The translations under genes and the position numbers were made by a program. Below the pieces are notes generated by a model. The model did no database searches. It was not told the DNA's origin and saw only the letters and a program-made list of their open reading frames with translations. A stretch of DNA of 64,000 nt from VRUE01 sp963816785 (GTDB lineage: Bacteria; Actinomycetota; Thermoleophilia; Solirubrobacterales; 70-9), in contig CAWFLL010000004.1 in assembly GCA_963816785.1 (NCBI GenBank), forward strand, positions 620,001 to 684,000. Direction: 5' to 3'. Positions 1 through 7,793 of this stretch are shown one piece after another (positions within the stretch are counted from its first letter, which is position 1; each line of letters opens with the position of its first letter).

Positions 1-953
1 ATCACCGGGGCCAGCCCCGCGATCGCGCTGCCGGGGCCGCAGAGAACGATCCGCTTGACCGGGATCGCGCCCTCCTGGGCGCCGTAGTAGTCAAGCGAGA
101 GGCGCAGCTCGTCGACGAGGGAGCTGACGCCCTGTTCGAGCGTGCGGCGGGCGTCGGCGACGATCGCCGGGTCGCCCTCCACCTGCTCCAGCGGACTATC
201 GAGGCCGACGTGGGAGAGCCACTGGGCCGAGTGCTCGGAGCTGAGACCGTGCGCGGTGGCGAGGTTGGCGGAGATCGCCCCCATTCCGACGTAGGAGATC
301 CGGGTGAAGAGGCAGGCCCTCCCCTTGGCCACGGCGAGATTGGTGACGTCGCCGAGGTTGCAGTAGAGAACGGTCCCCTGCGCCTGGCCCTCGGCGGCCT
401 GCCCGACACCGGGCTGCGCCTCGGCCGCGGCGAGCGCGCGGATCATCCCGAAGGCGGAGAGGTCGACCCCGATCGGATCGAGGCCGGCGCTGCGGATCGG
501 CTCGACGAAGGAGGTGACCATGTCGCGGCGCGCGGCAACGACGACGACGTCGACCTGCGGCGTGGAGCCCTCCTCGGCGGCGACCCCGCCGACGACCTGA
601 TGCTCGAGCACGGCCTGGTCGAGCGGCATCGGCATCTGCTCCTGGGCCTGGAAGCGGACCGCGGCGTCCATCTGTTTCGGGTCCTCGATCGCCGGCAGCC
701 GCATCGTCCTGACGACGAGGCGCTGATTGCCGATCCCGAGCCGGACCTTCTTCGAAAGCTTGTGCTCGGAGAAGAGCGTCTTCAGCGCGGAGGAGAGCAG
801 GCCGGCGTCGAGAACCTCGCCCTCGTGGAAGGCTCCCGGGTCGAGGGAGCCGATCGCGGACGCGGTCACCTGTACGGACCCGTTGGACGAGACCTCGGTC
901 GCAGCGATGCTTCCCGCCTCGATGTCGAGGCCGGCCACCGGACCCATCTTCAT
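1..953 (-). CDS. pilM: PilM, type IV pilus assembly ATPase-like protein (partial)
   Basis: The C-terminus is cut by the window edge; at least 317 codons are present. The N-terminus reads MKMGPVAGLDIEAGSIAATE, the actin-like/FtsA-like nucleotide-binding opening typical of PilM. Further on are LGIGNQRLVVRTMRLP and, near the edge, a glycine-rich IVLCGPGSAIAGL stretch like the second phosphate-binding loop of this fold. PilM is the cytoplasmic ring protein that binds the PilN tail and links the inner-membrane alignment complex to the motor. The ATG at 953 was chosen because homology begins there; a second ATG lies two codons later. It is the most downstream gene visible in the pilus cluster, so pilN/pilO genes may follow outside the window. 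The other long ORFs over this region are shadows. Confidence 0.85.
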   Translation of the reverse strand, partial: MKMGPVAGLDIEAGSIAATEVSSNGSVQVTASAIGSLDPGAFHEGEVLDAGLLSSALKTLFSEHKLSKKVRLGIGNQRLVVRTMRLPAIEDPKQMDAAVRFQAQEQMPMPLDQAVLEHQVVGGVAAEEGSTPQVDVVVVAARRDMVTSFVEPIRSAGLDPIGVDLSAFGMIRALAAAEAQPGVGQAAEGQAQGTVLYCNLGDVTNLAVAKGRACLFTRISYVGMGAISANLATAHGLSSEHSAQWLSHVGLDSPLEQVEGDPAIVADARRTLEQGVSSLVDELRLSLDYYGAQEGAIPVKRIVLCGPGSAIAGLAPV

Positions 954-1070
954 TTTCTTTCGGGTGAGGGGGAGCACGCCCTGCCTCAATCGACAGAAAG
1001 CCGGAAGACCTTTCGCCCTGCAACTACCAACTTCTCGAAGAATCTGGACGAACGTCCAGAGGGCGAACGT

Positions 1071-1829
1071 CTAGAAGGTGCTCAGGTACCAGTCGACGAT
1101 CTGGTTGCCGGCGAGCAGGCCCGCGACCCCGCCGAGGGCGAGGAACGGCCCGAACGGGACGGACTGCTTGCGCGCCGCGGCGCCGTGGCGGGCGATCAGG
1201 GCCAGGCCGACGACCGACCCGGCGGCGAAGCCGATCAGGAGGGCGGGGGCGACCGAGCGGCCGAGGTAGAGGCCCATCACCGCCGCCAGCTTCACGTCAC
1301 CCATGCCCATCCCGCGCGGGTAGGCGAAGGCGATCGCGAACAGAACCCCGCCCGCGGCAGCCCCCGCGATCGCCCGTTCGGGCAGGCTGGAGGGATCAAG
1401 GGCCGCTGCCAGCGCCACCCCGGCGATTGCCGAGACGATCAGGATCTTGTTCGGGATCACCCGCAGCTCGAGGTCGGTCAGCGTGATCGCCGCAAGCGTC
1501 GCGACGAAGACGAGCCCGAGGACGAGTTGGGTCGGTTCGTCGTGCAACACCAGCACGGTGACGGCGAAGAGCGCCCCGGTGCAGGCCTCGATCAGCGGGT
1601 ACCGGGCGGAGATCCGCTCGCCGCAGTGTCGGCAGCGCCCGCGCAGCAGCAACCAGGAGAGGATCGGGATGTTGTCGTAGGCGGCGATCTGGGTGCTGCA
1701 GCTTGCGCAGCGGGAGCGAGGAGCGGCGATCGACTCTCCACGCGGCACGCGGTGCGCGACGACGCTCAGGAAGCTGCCGGTGACCGCTCCGCCGAGGAAT
1801 CCGAATGTCGCTATCGCCGCCATCTGCAC
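1071..1829 (-). CDS. pilD: Prepilin peptidase / N-methyltransferase (A24 family)
   Basis: A 252-residue polytopic membrane protein. It has the N-terminal domain with two CxxC pairs (CASCSTQ and CRHCGE, about residues 41-70), the family zinc site. The two catalytic aspartates of the A24 aspartyl peptidases are visible in LTDLELRVIPN (near residue 140) and in GMGMGDVKL (near residue 175, the GxGDVK motif). It cleaves the class III leader of prepilins and N-methylates the new N-terminus on the cytoplasmic membrane face. The likely substrates are the pilin-like proteins encoded just upstream. Length is normal for a full bifunctional enzyme. Confidence 0.95.
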   Translation of the reverse strand: MQMAAIATFGFLGGAVTGSFLSVVAHRVPRGESIAAPRSRCASCSTQIAAYDNIPILSWLLLRGRCRHCGERISARYPLIEACTGALFAVTVLVLHDEPTQLVLGLVFVATLAAITLTDLELRVIPNKILIVSAIAGVALAAALDPSSLPERAIAGAAAGGVLFAIAFAYPRGMGMGDVKLAAVMGLYLGRSVAPALLIGFAAGSVVGLALIARHGAAARKQSVPFGPFLALGGVAGLLAGNQIVDWYLSTF

Positions 1830-1869
1830 GAAATGGGATCGGCGCCGTCAGGGCGCCACTTGAGCGCTG

Positions 1870-3531
1870 CTAGGGAAAGTCGATCGTCTCGCGCTGGATG
1901 TGCCAGGCGGGCTCGACGGGATCGAGGAAGTTGGGCGGCTCCATGTAGCGGAGGCGGTCGTCATAGTTGTAGTCCTTGATGTAGCCGGTTCCCCCGGTCG
2001 TCCCCACCGCGCCGCGGAATTTCTGGGAAATTGCGCCGTTCACGGTCAGGTCCCCGAGATCGTTGCCGCAGTCATAGTGGTCGACGATGAATGAGTGGTC
2101 GATCGCGAGGAGCGCCGCCTCCACTTTCGGATCCGACAGCGAGCCCGTCTGGTTTTTGCCGCCGTTGCATTTGCCGCGTGCGGTCTGGGCCGGGACCCAG
2201 CCACTCGGGCACCCTTCCGGGCCGCCTTTGTCGGTCCCCGTTTTTTCGCGGCAGAACGGATGCTTGATTCGGATGAAGTTGTTGGCGATCAGGCCGAGCA
2301 ATCCGGTGCCGGTCTTGGTCACGTTGCCTTCGATCAGGATGTTGTTCTCTGCCGCGATCGTGAGCTGTCCGGAGTAGCTGCCGCTGACCCCGACGGTGCC
2401 GCAATCGGATCCTTCCGGATAGGTCGCGGTGAACGGCGAGTACGCCGACGAGCACGGGCCCCACACGACCGAGCCTTTGTCCGGGCAGGAGCCATTGGCG
2501 ACGTAGAGAACCCCGCTGGCCGGAAACGGCACGTTGTTGACAGTGCCGGCGTTGGTCGTGACGTTCATCGTCGAGCCGTTGAGGACGATTTTCGTCTGGC
2601 AGCTGTAGGTGTAGGAGGGACCGGCGATCGTTTTCAGCCTCGTGTTGGTCGACGGTGGTTTCAGTACCGGGGCGGTGGTCACGAGAGGTCCGATGAATGT
2701 TGGATTCGCTGTTCCATACCCCGAGCATTCGCCGTCGATCCAGCCTTTCGGCGGCGCGCTCACCTCGATCACGTCGGCGGCGGTGCGCCCGAATTTGGGG
2801 GTACCGCAGATCGCCAGGTCATCGTTGGTGTGCAACGGCCCGTCGATCTGATCGCCGCTGACGAAGACGATCCGCGTGCATCCATTGCCGCCGTTGTCGG
2901 GCAGGGCGACGCCCTCCCGTCCTTCGCGGCGGAATTTGATGCACTGTTTGTAGGCAGCTTCGATCGTGTCCGGGTCTCCGTAGGTGACCGGGTCCGAGGT
3001 CTCGAGCTGGGTGAAGTAGATGTAGTCGAGGAGACTGGCGCGTTTGAAGGTGGCGACCAGCGAGACCTTCGCGTTGCCCCCGTAGCCAGTCGAGCGAATG
3101 CGGAATGAGCCGTTGTTGACGCTGCCACTCTGCTCGAGCATCGATTCCACGGGTTTGGCCGTTTCGCATTTCGATTTCCCGGTCGCCGGCAGCAGCTCGA
3201 TCGCGTATTCCTCACCGGCCGGCCCGGGAACCGAACGCCGTTTCGCGGTCGAGCCTTTCTGGTTGATCGCGTTGGGACTTGGCACGCTTGTGCACTTGGA
3301 CCAATAGCTGTTGTCGTTGTTGAGGTGGAAGGAGTAGTCGGCGATGCCGGCCTGGGCCGCCGCATGGGCGCGGCGGTGGTTGAGGTCGTACTGGACGAGG
3401 TTGAGGTCGCCGTTGGTCGCCGCCAGCGTCGCGGCGGCGAGCATCGAGACCAACGAGATCGCGCCGATCACCGCGATCATCGTGTAGCCGCCCTCCTCGA
3501 GGAGCCTCTTTCTGGATGCAATCAGACGCAT
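1870..3531 (-). CDS. PilX-like large minor pilin
   Basis: 553 residues. The N-terminus has a basic leader, then EEGGYTMIAVIGAISLVSM and a hydrophobic helix, followed by HRRAHAAAQAGIADYSFHL, the AAQAGI segment usual in PilX/PulK-type proteins. The prepilin cleavage site is probably the Gly-Gly-Tyr junction, but a methionine stands where the usual Glu5 would be expected, so processing is less certain. The remaining ~480 residues are a cysteine-containing exported domain with no motif I recognise. The start overlaps the end of the preceding pilW-like gene by 10 bp, so the pair is translationally coupled. It is far larger than classical PilX (~200 aa). Confidence 0.75.
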   Translation of the reverse strand: MRLIASRKRLLEEGGYTMIAVIGAISLVSMLAAATLAATNGDLNLVQYDLNHRRAHAAAQAGIADYSFHLNNDNSYWSKCTSVPSPNAINQKGSTAKRRSVPGPAGEEYAIELLPATGKSKCETAKPVESMLEQSGSVNNGSFRIRSTGYGGNAKVSLVATFKRASLLDYIYFTQLETSDPVTYGDPDTIEAAYKQCIKFRREGREGVALPDNGGNGCTRIVFVSGDQIDGPLHTNDDLAICGTPKFGRTAADVIEVSAPPKGWIDGECSGYGTANPTFIGPLVTTAPVLKPPSTNTRLKTIAGPSYTYSCQTKIVLNGSTMNVTTNAGTVNNVPFPASGVLYVANGSCPDKGSVVWGPCSSAYSPFTATYPEGSDCGTVGVSGSYSGQLTIAAENNILIEGNVTKTGTGLLGLIANNFIRIKHPFCREKTGTDKGGPEGCPSGWVPAQTARGKCNGGKNQTGSLSDPKVEAALLAIDHSFIVDHYDCGNDLGDLTVNGAISQKFRGAVGTTGGTGYIKDYNYDDRLRYMEPPNFLDPVEPAWHIQRETIDFP

Positions 3532-4208
3532 GGCAGGTTCACTTTCGCGCTGTCCTCACTGGCCGGTTCGATCCTCAGTGTCGCCGCGTCGGTGAGGGTG
3601 ACGGCAGCGCCTGTGTCGGTTGTCGGGTTCACGTAGGGCCCGAGCGCGAACGCGACATTGACCTGTACCGTTTTCGCCGCGTCTTCGGCGCTCAGCGGCG
3701 TCGCCAGCGGAGTCGACGCGACCTGACCCCCTTCATATGCGAAGTACTGGAAGAGCGGAACGGTCACCAGTGGGTTGCCGACTTCGGCCGCGCCAACGCC
3801 GTTGACGAGGCTACGCGGGGTCGAGGACGTGCCGAAGGTCCAGTTGGCCGGTTCGGTTCCGCTGCCGGTCGCGACGCTTTCGGTGAGTTTTCCTTCGGAG
3901 AGGCTGAAGGTGTATTTGTTCGGGACCGGGGAAACCGCGCTGCCGGCCTTCGAGTAGAGGATCAGGGCGGTGTTCGTGCTCCCCGCCCGCACCGGCGCCA
4001 ACCCGGGCGAGATGCAGGCGGCATGGAGGCTGTCGATGATCCGGTTCATCACCGGCCGTCCCCGTTGGTTTGCGAAGACCCGCTCGGAGATCCGATCCTG
4101 GTTGCCGGTGGCCACCTGAACCATCGCCATGATCGCGCCCAGCACGACGATCGAGAGCATCGCGCCCACCAACAGCTCGACCATCGTGAAGCCGCGCTCG
4201 TCCCTCAT
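3522..4208 (-). CDS. PilW-like minor pilin
   Basis: 228 residues with a textbook type IV prepilin start: MRDERGFTMVELLVGAML, cleavage G/F and Glu at +5, then a ~20-residue hydrophobic helix. The segment after the helix (NQDRISERVFANQRGRPVMNRI) resembles PilW/PulJ-type minor pilins. The C-terminal part is a small globular domain without recognisable motifs. Its ATG overlaps the stop of the upstream pilV-like gene (ATGA), and its own end overlaps the following pilX-like gene. Minor pilins of this kind prime pilus assembly at the tip. Confidence 0.8.
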   Translation of the reverse strand: MRDERGFTMVELLVGAMLSIVVLGAIMAMVQVATGNQDRISERVFANQRGRPVMNRIIDSLHAACISPGLAPVRAGSTNTALILYSKAGSAVSPVPNKYTFSLSEGKLTESVATGSGTEPANWTFGTSSTPRSLVNGVGAAEVGNPLVTVPLFQYFAYEGGQVASTPLATPLSAEDAAKTVQVNVAFALGPYVNPTTDTGAAVTLTDAATLRIEPASEDSAKVNLPCV

Positions 4209-5581
4209 GGGCAGGCACCTTCTTCCGCGGCGGGGTTGCCCAGGTAGGCGTTCAGTTCGGTCCCGGCTTCCATTTCTTCGGAGTCGAGGGGCACGGCGAC
4301 TTCGGTCGCGGTGACGTGTTTCCCACCGCTCGCGACGCAGACTTCATAGGTGCTGAACGGAAGACCGGGGTCGGGGAGGGCGCCTTCGGCGTTGGTGGTG
4401 GCCGTCCGGATCACCGGTTTCCCTTCTTCGCATTTGGTGTCCGTGATCTTGACCGAGGCGCCGTTGACCGGTTCGCCCGGGACTTCTTTGTTGATGCCAC
4501 TCCAGGCGATCAGATGCAAGCCAGGCAGCTCGAGGGTGACTTCCGTCGTCCCGTTCGCCGAGACGACCGCCTCCACGACGGTTCCGGGCGGCGCCGGAGC
4601 GCCCGGTTGAGTGGGGTCGTTGCCGGCGCAGGTGCCCGCGTAGATCGCGTACGGAGAGGTGAACGGGAACAGCGGGGTCGCCGTCACCGCGGCAGCGGGC
4701 ACGCCCGGGTTCCCAAACGCCTTCGGCAGCTCCATCCCGCTGTTGAAGACGACCACTGCGTCGGCGCTCGACGGGACGAGTTTTCCACCGACACGCGTTT
4801 CGAAGTTGGCTTTGATGCTCCCCGGGGCGTCGTACTGGAGGACGAGGGTGTTGGTGCTCTCGGCGACGACGCTGGTCGTCTGCGGCGCCGGCGGTTTGCC
4901 GTCGCTGTCGACCAGGGTCGGCCCGGAGAGCGTCAGCGTGTATTCCCCGTCGGGGAGGTTGCCGAAGATCGCGCAACCGTTTGGGCCGGTTACACCATTG
5001 AAGCTGCCGGCCCCTGTGCCGGTCAGCCCCACGCCTTCGATCCCGACGTCATGGGCATTGACGATCTGCACCGCGAGGGCGCCGCGTTCAGTAGAGATCG
5101 TCCCGTTCGGAGGCGCGACCAGGCTCTGGGAAACGACGGGCGGGCGGTTGCCGATGCTCGGCCAGGTGACGATCGAGCGGATCTGGATGTAGTCCGCTTT
5201 CGCTTTGCCTTCGACGCATGAGGCCGTCCCGGTTTCGTCGGTCTGGAACTCCGCGACGGAGACGACCGTGTATTTGGTCTCTTCGATCGTCACGGTTTTT
5301 GTCTGGTTCAGGTTGGAGAGGGCAGAGATCCGCATCGTCCTCATCCGCGCCAGGTCCGCCTGGGCCAGCCCCTCAGCCCTGGAGCGGTGGCGCTCCTCCG
5401 CACTCGAGCGCGCGCCCGCGTCGAATGCGCTGAAAACCCCCACCGCGGTGATCACGAGGAGCATCGAGCTGACCAGCACCTCCATCAGGATGCTTCCCCG
5501 CTCGCCAGCCAGCTGTTGGCGGCGTCGAGCAAACACCTGAGAGGCGCGGCGTATCGGGTTTTTGTCCAGCGGGGCCCTCAT
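4205..5581 (-). CDS. PilV-like minor pilin with Ig/CNA-B-like repeats
   Basis: 458 residues from ATG 5581, which has AGGAG 11 nt upstream; longer starts up to 5731 would run through the hairpin at 5700-5723. The leader ends in RRQQLAGERGSILMEVLVSSML, with cleavage after the Gly of RG/S and Glu at +5, then a hydrophobic helix. After ~130 residues come at least two segments that look like carboxypeptidase-regulatory or CNA-B beta-sandwiches (GVGLTGTGAGSFNGVTGPNG; GASVKITDTKCEEGKP). Such domains are typical of surface adhesins, which suggests a pilus-tip adhesive role (inference). Overlaps the next gene by 4 bp (ATGA). Confidence 0.75.
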   Translation of the reverse strand: MRAPLDKNPIRRASQVFARRRQQLAGERGSILMEVLVSSMLLVITAVGVFSAFDAGARSSAEERHRSRAEGLAQADLARMRTMRISALSNLNQTKTVTIEETKYTVVSVAEFQTDETGTASCVEGKAKADYIQIRSIVTWPSIGNRPPVVSQSLVAPPNGTISTERGALAVQIVNAHDVGIEGVGLTGTGAGSFNGVTGPNGCAIFGNLPDGEYTLTLSGPTLVDSDGKPPAPQTTSVVAESTNTLVLQYDAPGSIKANFETRVGGKLVPSSADAVVVFNSGMELPKAFGNPGVPAAAVTATPLFPFTSPYAIYAGTCAGNDPTQPGAPAPPGTVVEAVVSANGTTEVTLELPGLHLIAWSGINKEVPGEPVNGASVKITDTKCEEGKPVIRTATTNAEGALPDPGLPFSTYEVCVASGGKHVTATEVAVPLDSEEMEAGTELNAYLGNPAAEEGACP

Positions 5582-5699
5582 CACAAAGGGTGCTCCTGAT
5601 CGGATCGGGGTGGCCGGCGCCTGCATGCCTATCGGCAACCGCATGACGCCCCTAAAGCAGTAGTAGTCAGTTTTCTTCGACGTTCGTCCAAGGTAAGAA

Positions 5700-5723
5700 G
5701 GGGTGGGCCCGAAGACCCACCCC
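5700..5723 (-). terminator. Hairpin between pilA and the minor pilin genes
   Basis: Perfect 8-bp inverted repeat GGGGTGGG (5700-5707) / CCCACCCC (5716-5723) with an 8-nt loop, 36 bp after the pilA stop. On the minus strand it is followed by TTCTTACC rather than a clean U-run, so it may be a partial terminator or an mRNA 3'-end stabiliser. Either would keep the major pilin more abundant than the downstream minor pilins. Confidence 0.55.
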
Positions 5724-5758
5724 TTTCTCACAACTTCACAACTGCCTGACCAGGCGAA

Positions 5759-6244
5759 CTAGTGTGCCCAGTCACCACCGGCGGGACAACCCGCTTTTTC
5801 GGGGACGGTGCAGCTGAACGTAACGTTCCCGTTTTCCGCGCTGCGGGCAATCGAGAACGAGTTGCCCGTCGCCGGCGAGCTGACTGTCAGCGTGTAGCCT
5901 TTGCCGGCGCCGGTCGCCGCGGCGGCCGAGACATACGGGTCTTTGGTTTTGACTGCGTCTTCGACCGTGTCCTCGATCGCGTTGAGGGCGGCGGGGGTGA
6001 CACTTTCGTACGAACCACTGTGGTCCGTCGCGTAGGTCTCCATCGCCGTCTCGGCGGTGCGCGCCATCGACTTGGCCGATGCATCTTTGGCCTTGTCCCG
6101 CTGGTTGAAGAACGCGGGAATCGCGATCGCGGCAAGGATGCCGAGGATGAGCATGACGACCAGGAGCTCGATCAGTGTGAAACCGGCCTCCTTGTCGCCG
6201 TTGAGCCGGGCACCAACCTTGGCCCGGAGATTCTGGAGAAACAT
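5759..6244 (-). CDS. pilA: Major type IV pilin
   Basis: 161 residues. The leader MFLQNLRAKVGARLNGDKEA ends in G/FTLIELLVVMLILGILAAIAIP: a canonical G/F cleavage site, Glu5 and the conserved N-terminal helix. Two cysteines near the end (FSCTVPEKAGC) could form the D-region disulfide. This is the subunit assembled by PilB/PilC and processed by PilD. A strong AGGAGG lies upstream but sits inside a hairpin loop, and a GEMM-I riboswitch precedes it. A terminator-like hairpin follows. It is separated from pilC by a 301-bp leader, so it likely has its own promoter. Confidence 0.95.
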   Translation of the reverse strand: MFLQNLRAKVGARLNGDKEAGFTLIELLVVMLILGILAAIAIPAFFNQRDKAKDASAKSMARTAETAMETYATDHSGSYESVTPAALNAIEDTVEDAVKTKDPYVSAAAATGAGKGYTLTVSSPATGNSFSIARSAENGNVTFSCTVPEKAGCPAGGDWAH

Positions 6245-6267
6245 TAGGTACCTCCTATGGACCTAAT
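6243..6267 (-). promoter_or_regulatory. SD-in-loop hairpin at the pilA start
   Basis: Perfect 7-bp inverted repeat ATTAGGT (6243-6249) / ACCTAAT (6261-6267). In the mRNA the 11-nt loop contains the AGGAGG Shine-Dalgarno, and the A and U of the pilA AUG form the end of the 3' arm. It could act as the translational expression platform of the upstream riboswitch; that role is inferred. Confidence 0.6.
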
Positions 6268-6313
6268 CGTTTTCGCCAGAGCCCCGTGTTTGGCCACGTG
6301 GTGTCTGTCGACC

Positions 6314-6397
6314 CCGGTGGCAACCCGGCTGACTCCCCGCAGGGAGCCCCGTCGGCTTTGCGCCCCCGCCTCACAGCGGGTTTGCCTATTGCACCGG
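6314..6397 (-). ncRNA. GEMM-I (cyclic di-GMP-I) riboswitch aptamer upstream of pilA
   Basis: Read on the minus strand, the conserved elements appear in order. P1 5' arm CCGGTG (6392-6397); GGCAAACC (6379-6386); a short P2 stem capped by a GUGA (GNRA) tetraloop; GGGCGCAAAGCC (6354-6365); a P3 hairpin; GCCGGGTTGCC (6319-6329); and P1 3' arm CACCGG (6314-6319), sharing its last base with the GTTGCC motif. These match the GEMM/c-di-GMP-I consensus closely, including the GCAAAGCC signature and a GNRA loop for the tetraloop receptor. The GG before CAAACC suggests the ligand-contacting G is kept, favouring c-di-GMP over the cGAMP variant (inference). The aptamer lies about 70 nt upstream of pilA, with no obvious terminator between, so control is probably translational. 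Confidence 0.88.
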
Positions 6398-6545
6398 AGC
6401 GCTGGCAGATTCATACAGACCCGTCATCGGCCGCGCCCTCGATCCCTAAATCCTCGAAATTCGGACTACCTCTGGCAAAAAGTCAGGTTTCTGAACCAAT
6501 CGCCGGGAACAACCGTCCAGCCACGCCGAATGGGGCGCTCAGTGA
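6398..6545 (-). promoter_or_regulatory. Intergenic region upstream of the pilA riboswitch
   Basis: This ~150-bp stretch between the end of pilC and the riboswitch should hold the pilA promoter. A TATGAAT hexamer-like box lies just upstream of the aptamer (about 6410-6416), without a convincing -35. A weak hairpin GGTTCAGAAACC (6486-6497), followed by TGACTTTTT on the minus strand, could end pilC transcripts. No ORF is supported. Confidence 0.35.
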
Positions 6546-7790
6546 CTAGGCGATCTTTTCGTAGAGGCTGAAGATCGGTAGGTACATCGAGATCACGATG
6601 AACCCGACCACACCGCCGACGAAGAGGATCATCAGCGGCTCGATCAGCGCGGTGAGAGCCTTCACCTTGGCGTCGACCTCGGCCTCGTAGAAGTCGGCGA
6701 CCTTGCTCAGCATCGTCTCGAGCTGGCCGGTTTCCTCGCCTACGGCGACCATGTGGCCGACCATCGGCGGGAAGATCGGGTGGCGCTCGATCGGCCCGGC
6801 GAGCGAGCCGCCGCGCTTCGCGGTCGCGTAGAGGTCCTCCATCGATTCCTCGAGGACGACGTTGCCGGCCGTTTCCCCCGTCAGTTTGATCGACTGCAGC
6901 ATCGGCACGCCGGCCGAGACCGAGCCGGCGAAGGTCCGCGACCAGCGGGCCAGCGCGACTTTCTGGATCACGTCACCGATCTGGGCCGGGATCTTCAGTT
7001 TGAACCGGTCCCAGACCGCTTTTCCACGGTCTGTCCGCTTCCAGCGGAAGAACCCGATTGCGCCGAAGACCAGGACCGGAAGGATGATGAACCAGTAGCC
7101 GGTGATCGCGTCGGAGGCGGTGACGCACAGCTGGGTCGGGATCGGCAGGGCGGCGCTCTGCCCTTCGTTTTCCGCGGCGAGTTCTTCGAAGACGCCGGCG
7201 AAGACCGGGATGATGAAGGCCACCACCGCCAGCAGCGAGAGGGAGGCGAAACCAAAGATCAGCGCCGGGTACATCAGCGCCGATTTGACCTGACGACGCA
7301 GGGCGTCGGCTTTCTCGACCTGGTCGGCGACCCGGTCGAGAACCTCCTCGAGCCGACCCGACTGCTCGCCCGAGCGGACCATCGCCCGGTAGAGGCGATC
7401 GAAGACCTCGGGGTGGCGCTCCATCGCCTGCTCCAGCGAACTGCCGGCCTCGACGTCGGAGCGGACCCCGGCGACCGCGACGCGGATCCGGTCGTCCTCG
7501 GTCTGTTCTTCGAGGGTGTGAAGGGTGCGCAGCATCGGCATCCCGGACGCGACGAGGGTCGCGAACTGGCGCGAGAAGACCGCCAGCTCCCTCGTGTCGA
7601 CCGCCTTGTATTTGTTGAAGACGTCCTCGATCTTGAACGGCTCGCGCTTCTCGCTGACGTCGAGGACGATCAGGCCCCGCTGGCGAAGCTGCTCGGTTAC
7701 CTGGGCCTTGGAGTCCGCCTCGACCTCACCCGCCGTGGCCGCCCCCGCGACGTCCATCGCGCGGAAGGCGAATGTGGTCGCGCTCGCCAC
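6546..7790 (-). CDS. pilC: PilC, type IV pilus inner-membrane platform protein
   Basis: 414 residues with the duplicated GspF/PilC domain. The first copy is near residues 70-190 (FSRQFATLVASGMPMLRTLHTLEEQ, then GEQSGRLEEVLDRVADQVEKADALRRQVKSALMYP). The second is near 275-400 (FAGSVSAGVPMLQSIKLTGETAGN, then GEETGQLETMLSKVADFYEAEVDAKVKALTALIEPLMI). Transmembrane helices follow each copy. It couples the PilB/PilT motors to pilin insertion and extraction. It lies 3 bp downstream of pilT. Confidence 0.96.
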   Translation of the reverse strand: MASATTFAFRAMDVAGAATAGEVEADSKAQVTEQLRQRGLIVLDVSEKREPFKIEDVFNKYKAVDTRELAVFSRQFATLVASGMPMLRTLHTLEEQTEDDRIRVAVAGVRSDVEAGSSLEQAMERHPEVFDRLYRAMVRSGEQSGRLEEVLDRVADQVEKADALRRQVKSALMYPALIFGFASLSLLAVVAFIIPVFAGVFEELAAENEGQSAALPIPTQLCVTASDAITGYWFIILPVLVFGAIGFFRWKRTDRGKAVWDRFKLKIPAQIGDVIQKVALARWSRTFAGSVSAGVPMLQSIKLTGETAGNVVLEESMEDLYATAKRGGSLAGPIERHPIFPPMVGHMVAVGEETGQLETMLSKVADFYEAEVDAKVKALTALIEPLMILFVGGVVGFIVISMYLPIFSLYEKIA

Positions 7791-7793
7791 CGA

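Noticed and set aside
210..1979. 589-codon plus-strand ORF over pilM/pilD
   Set aside because: Antisense to PilM and PilD, both recognised by family motifs.
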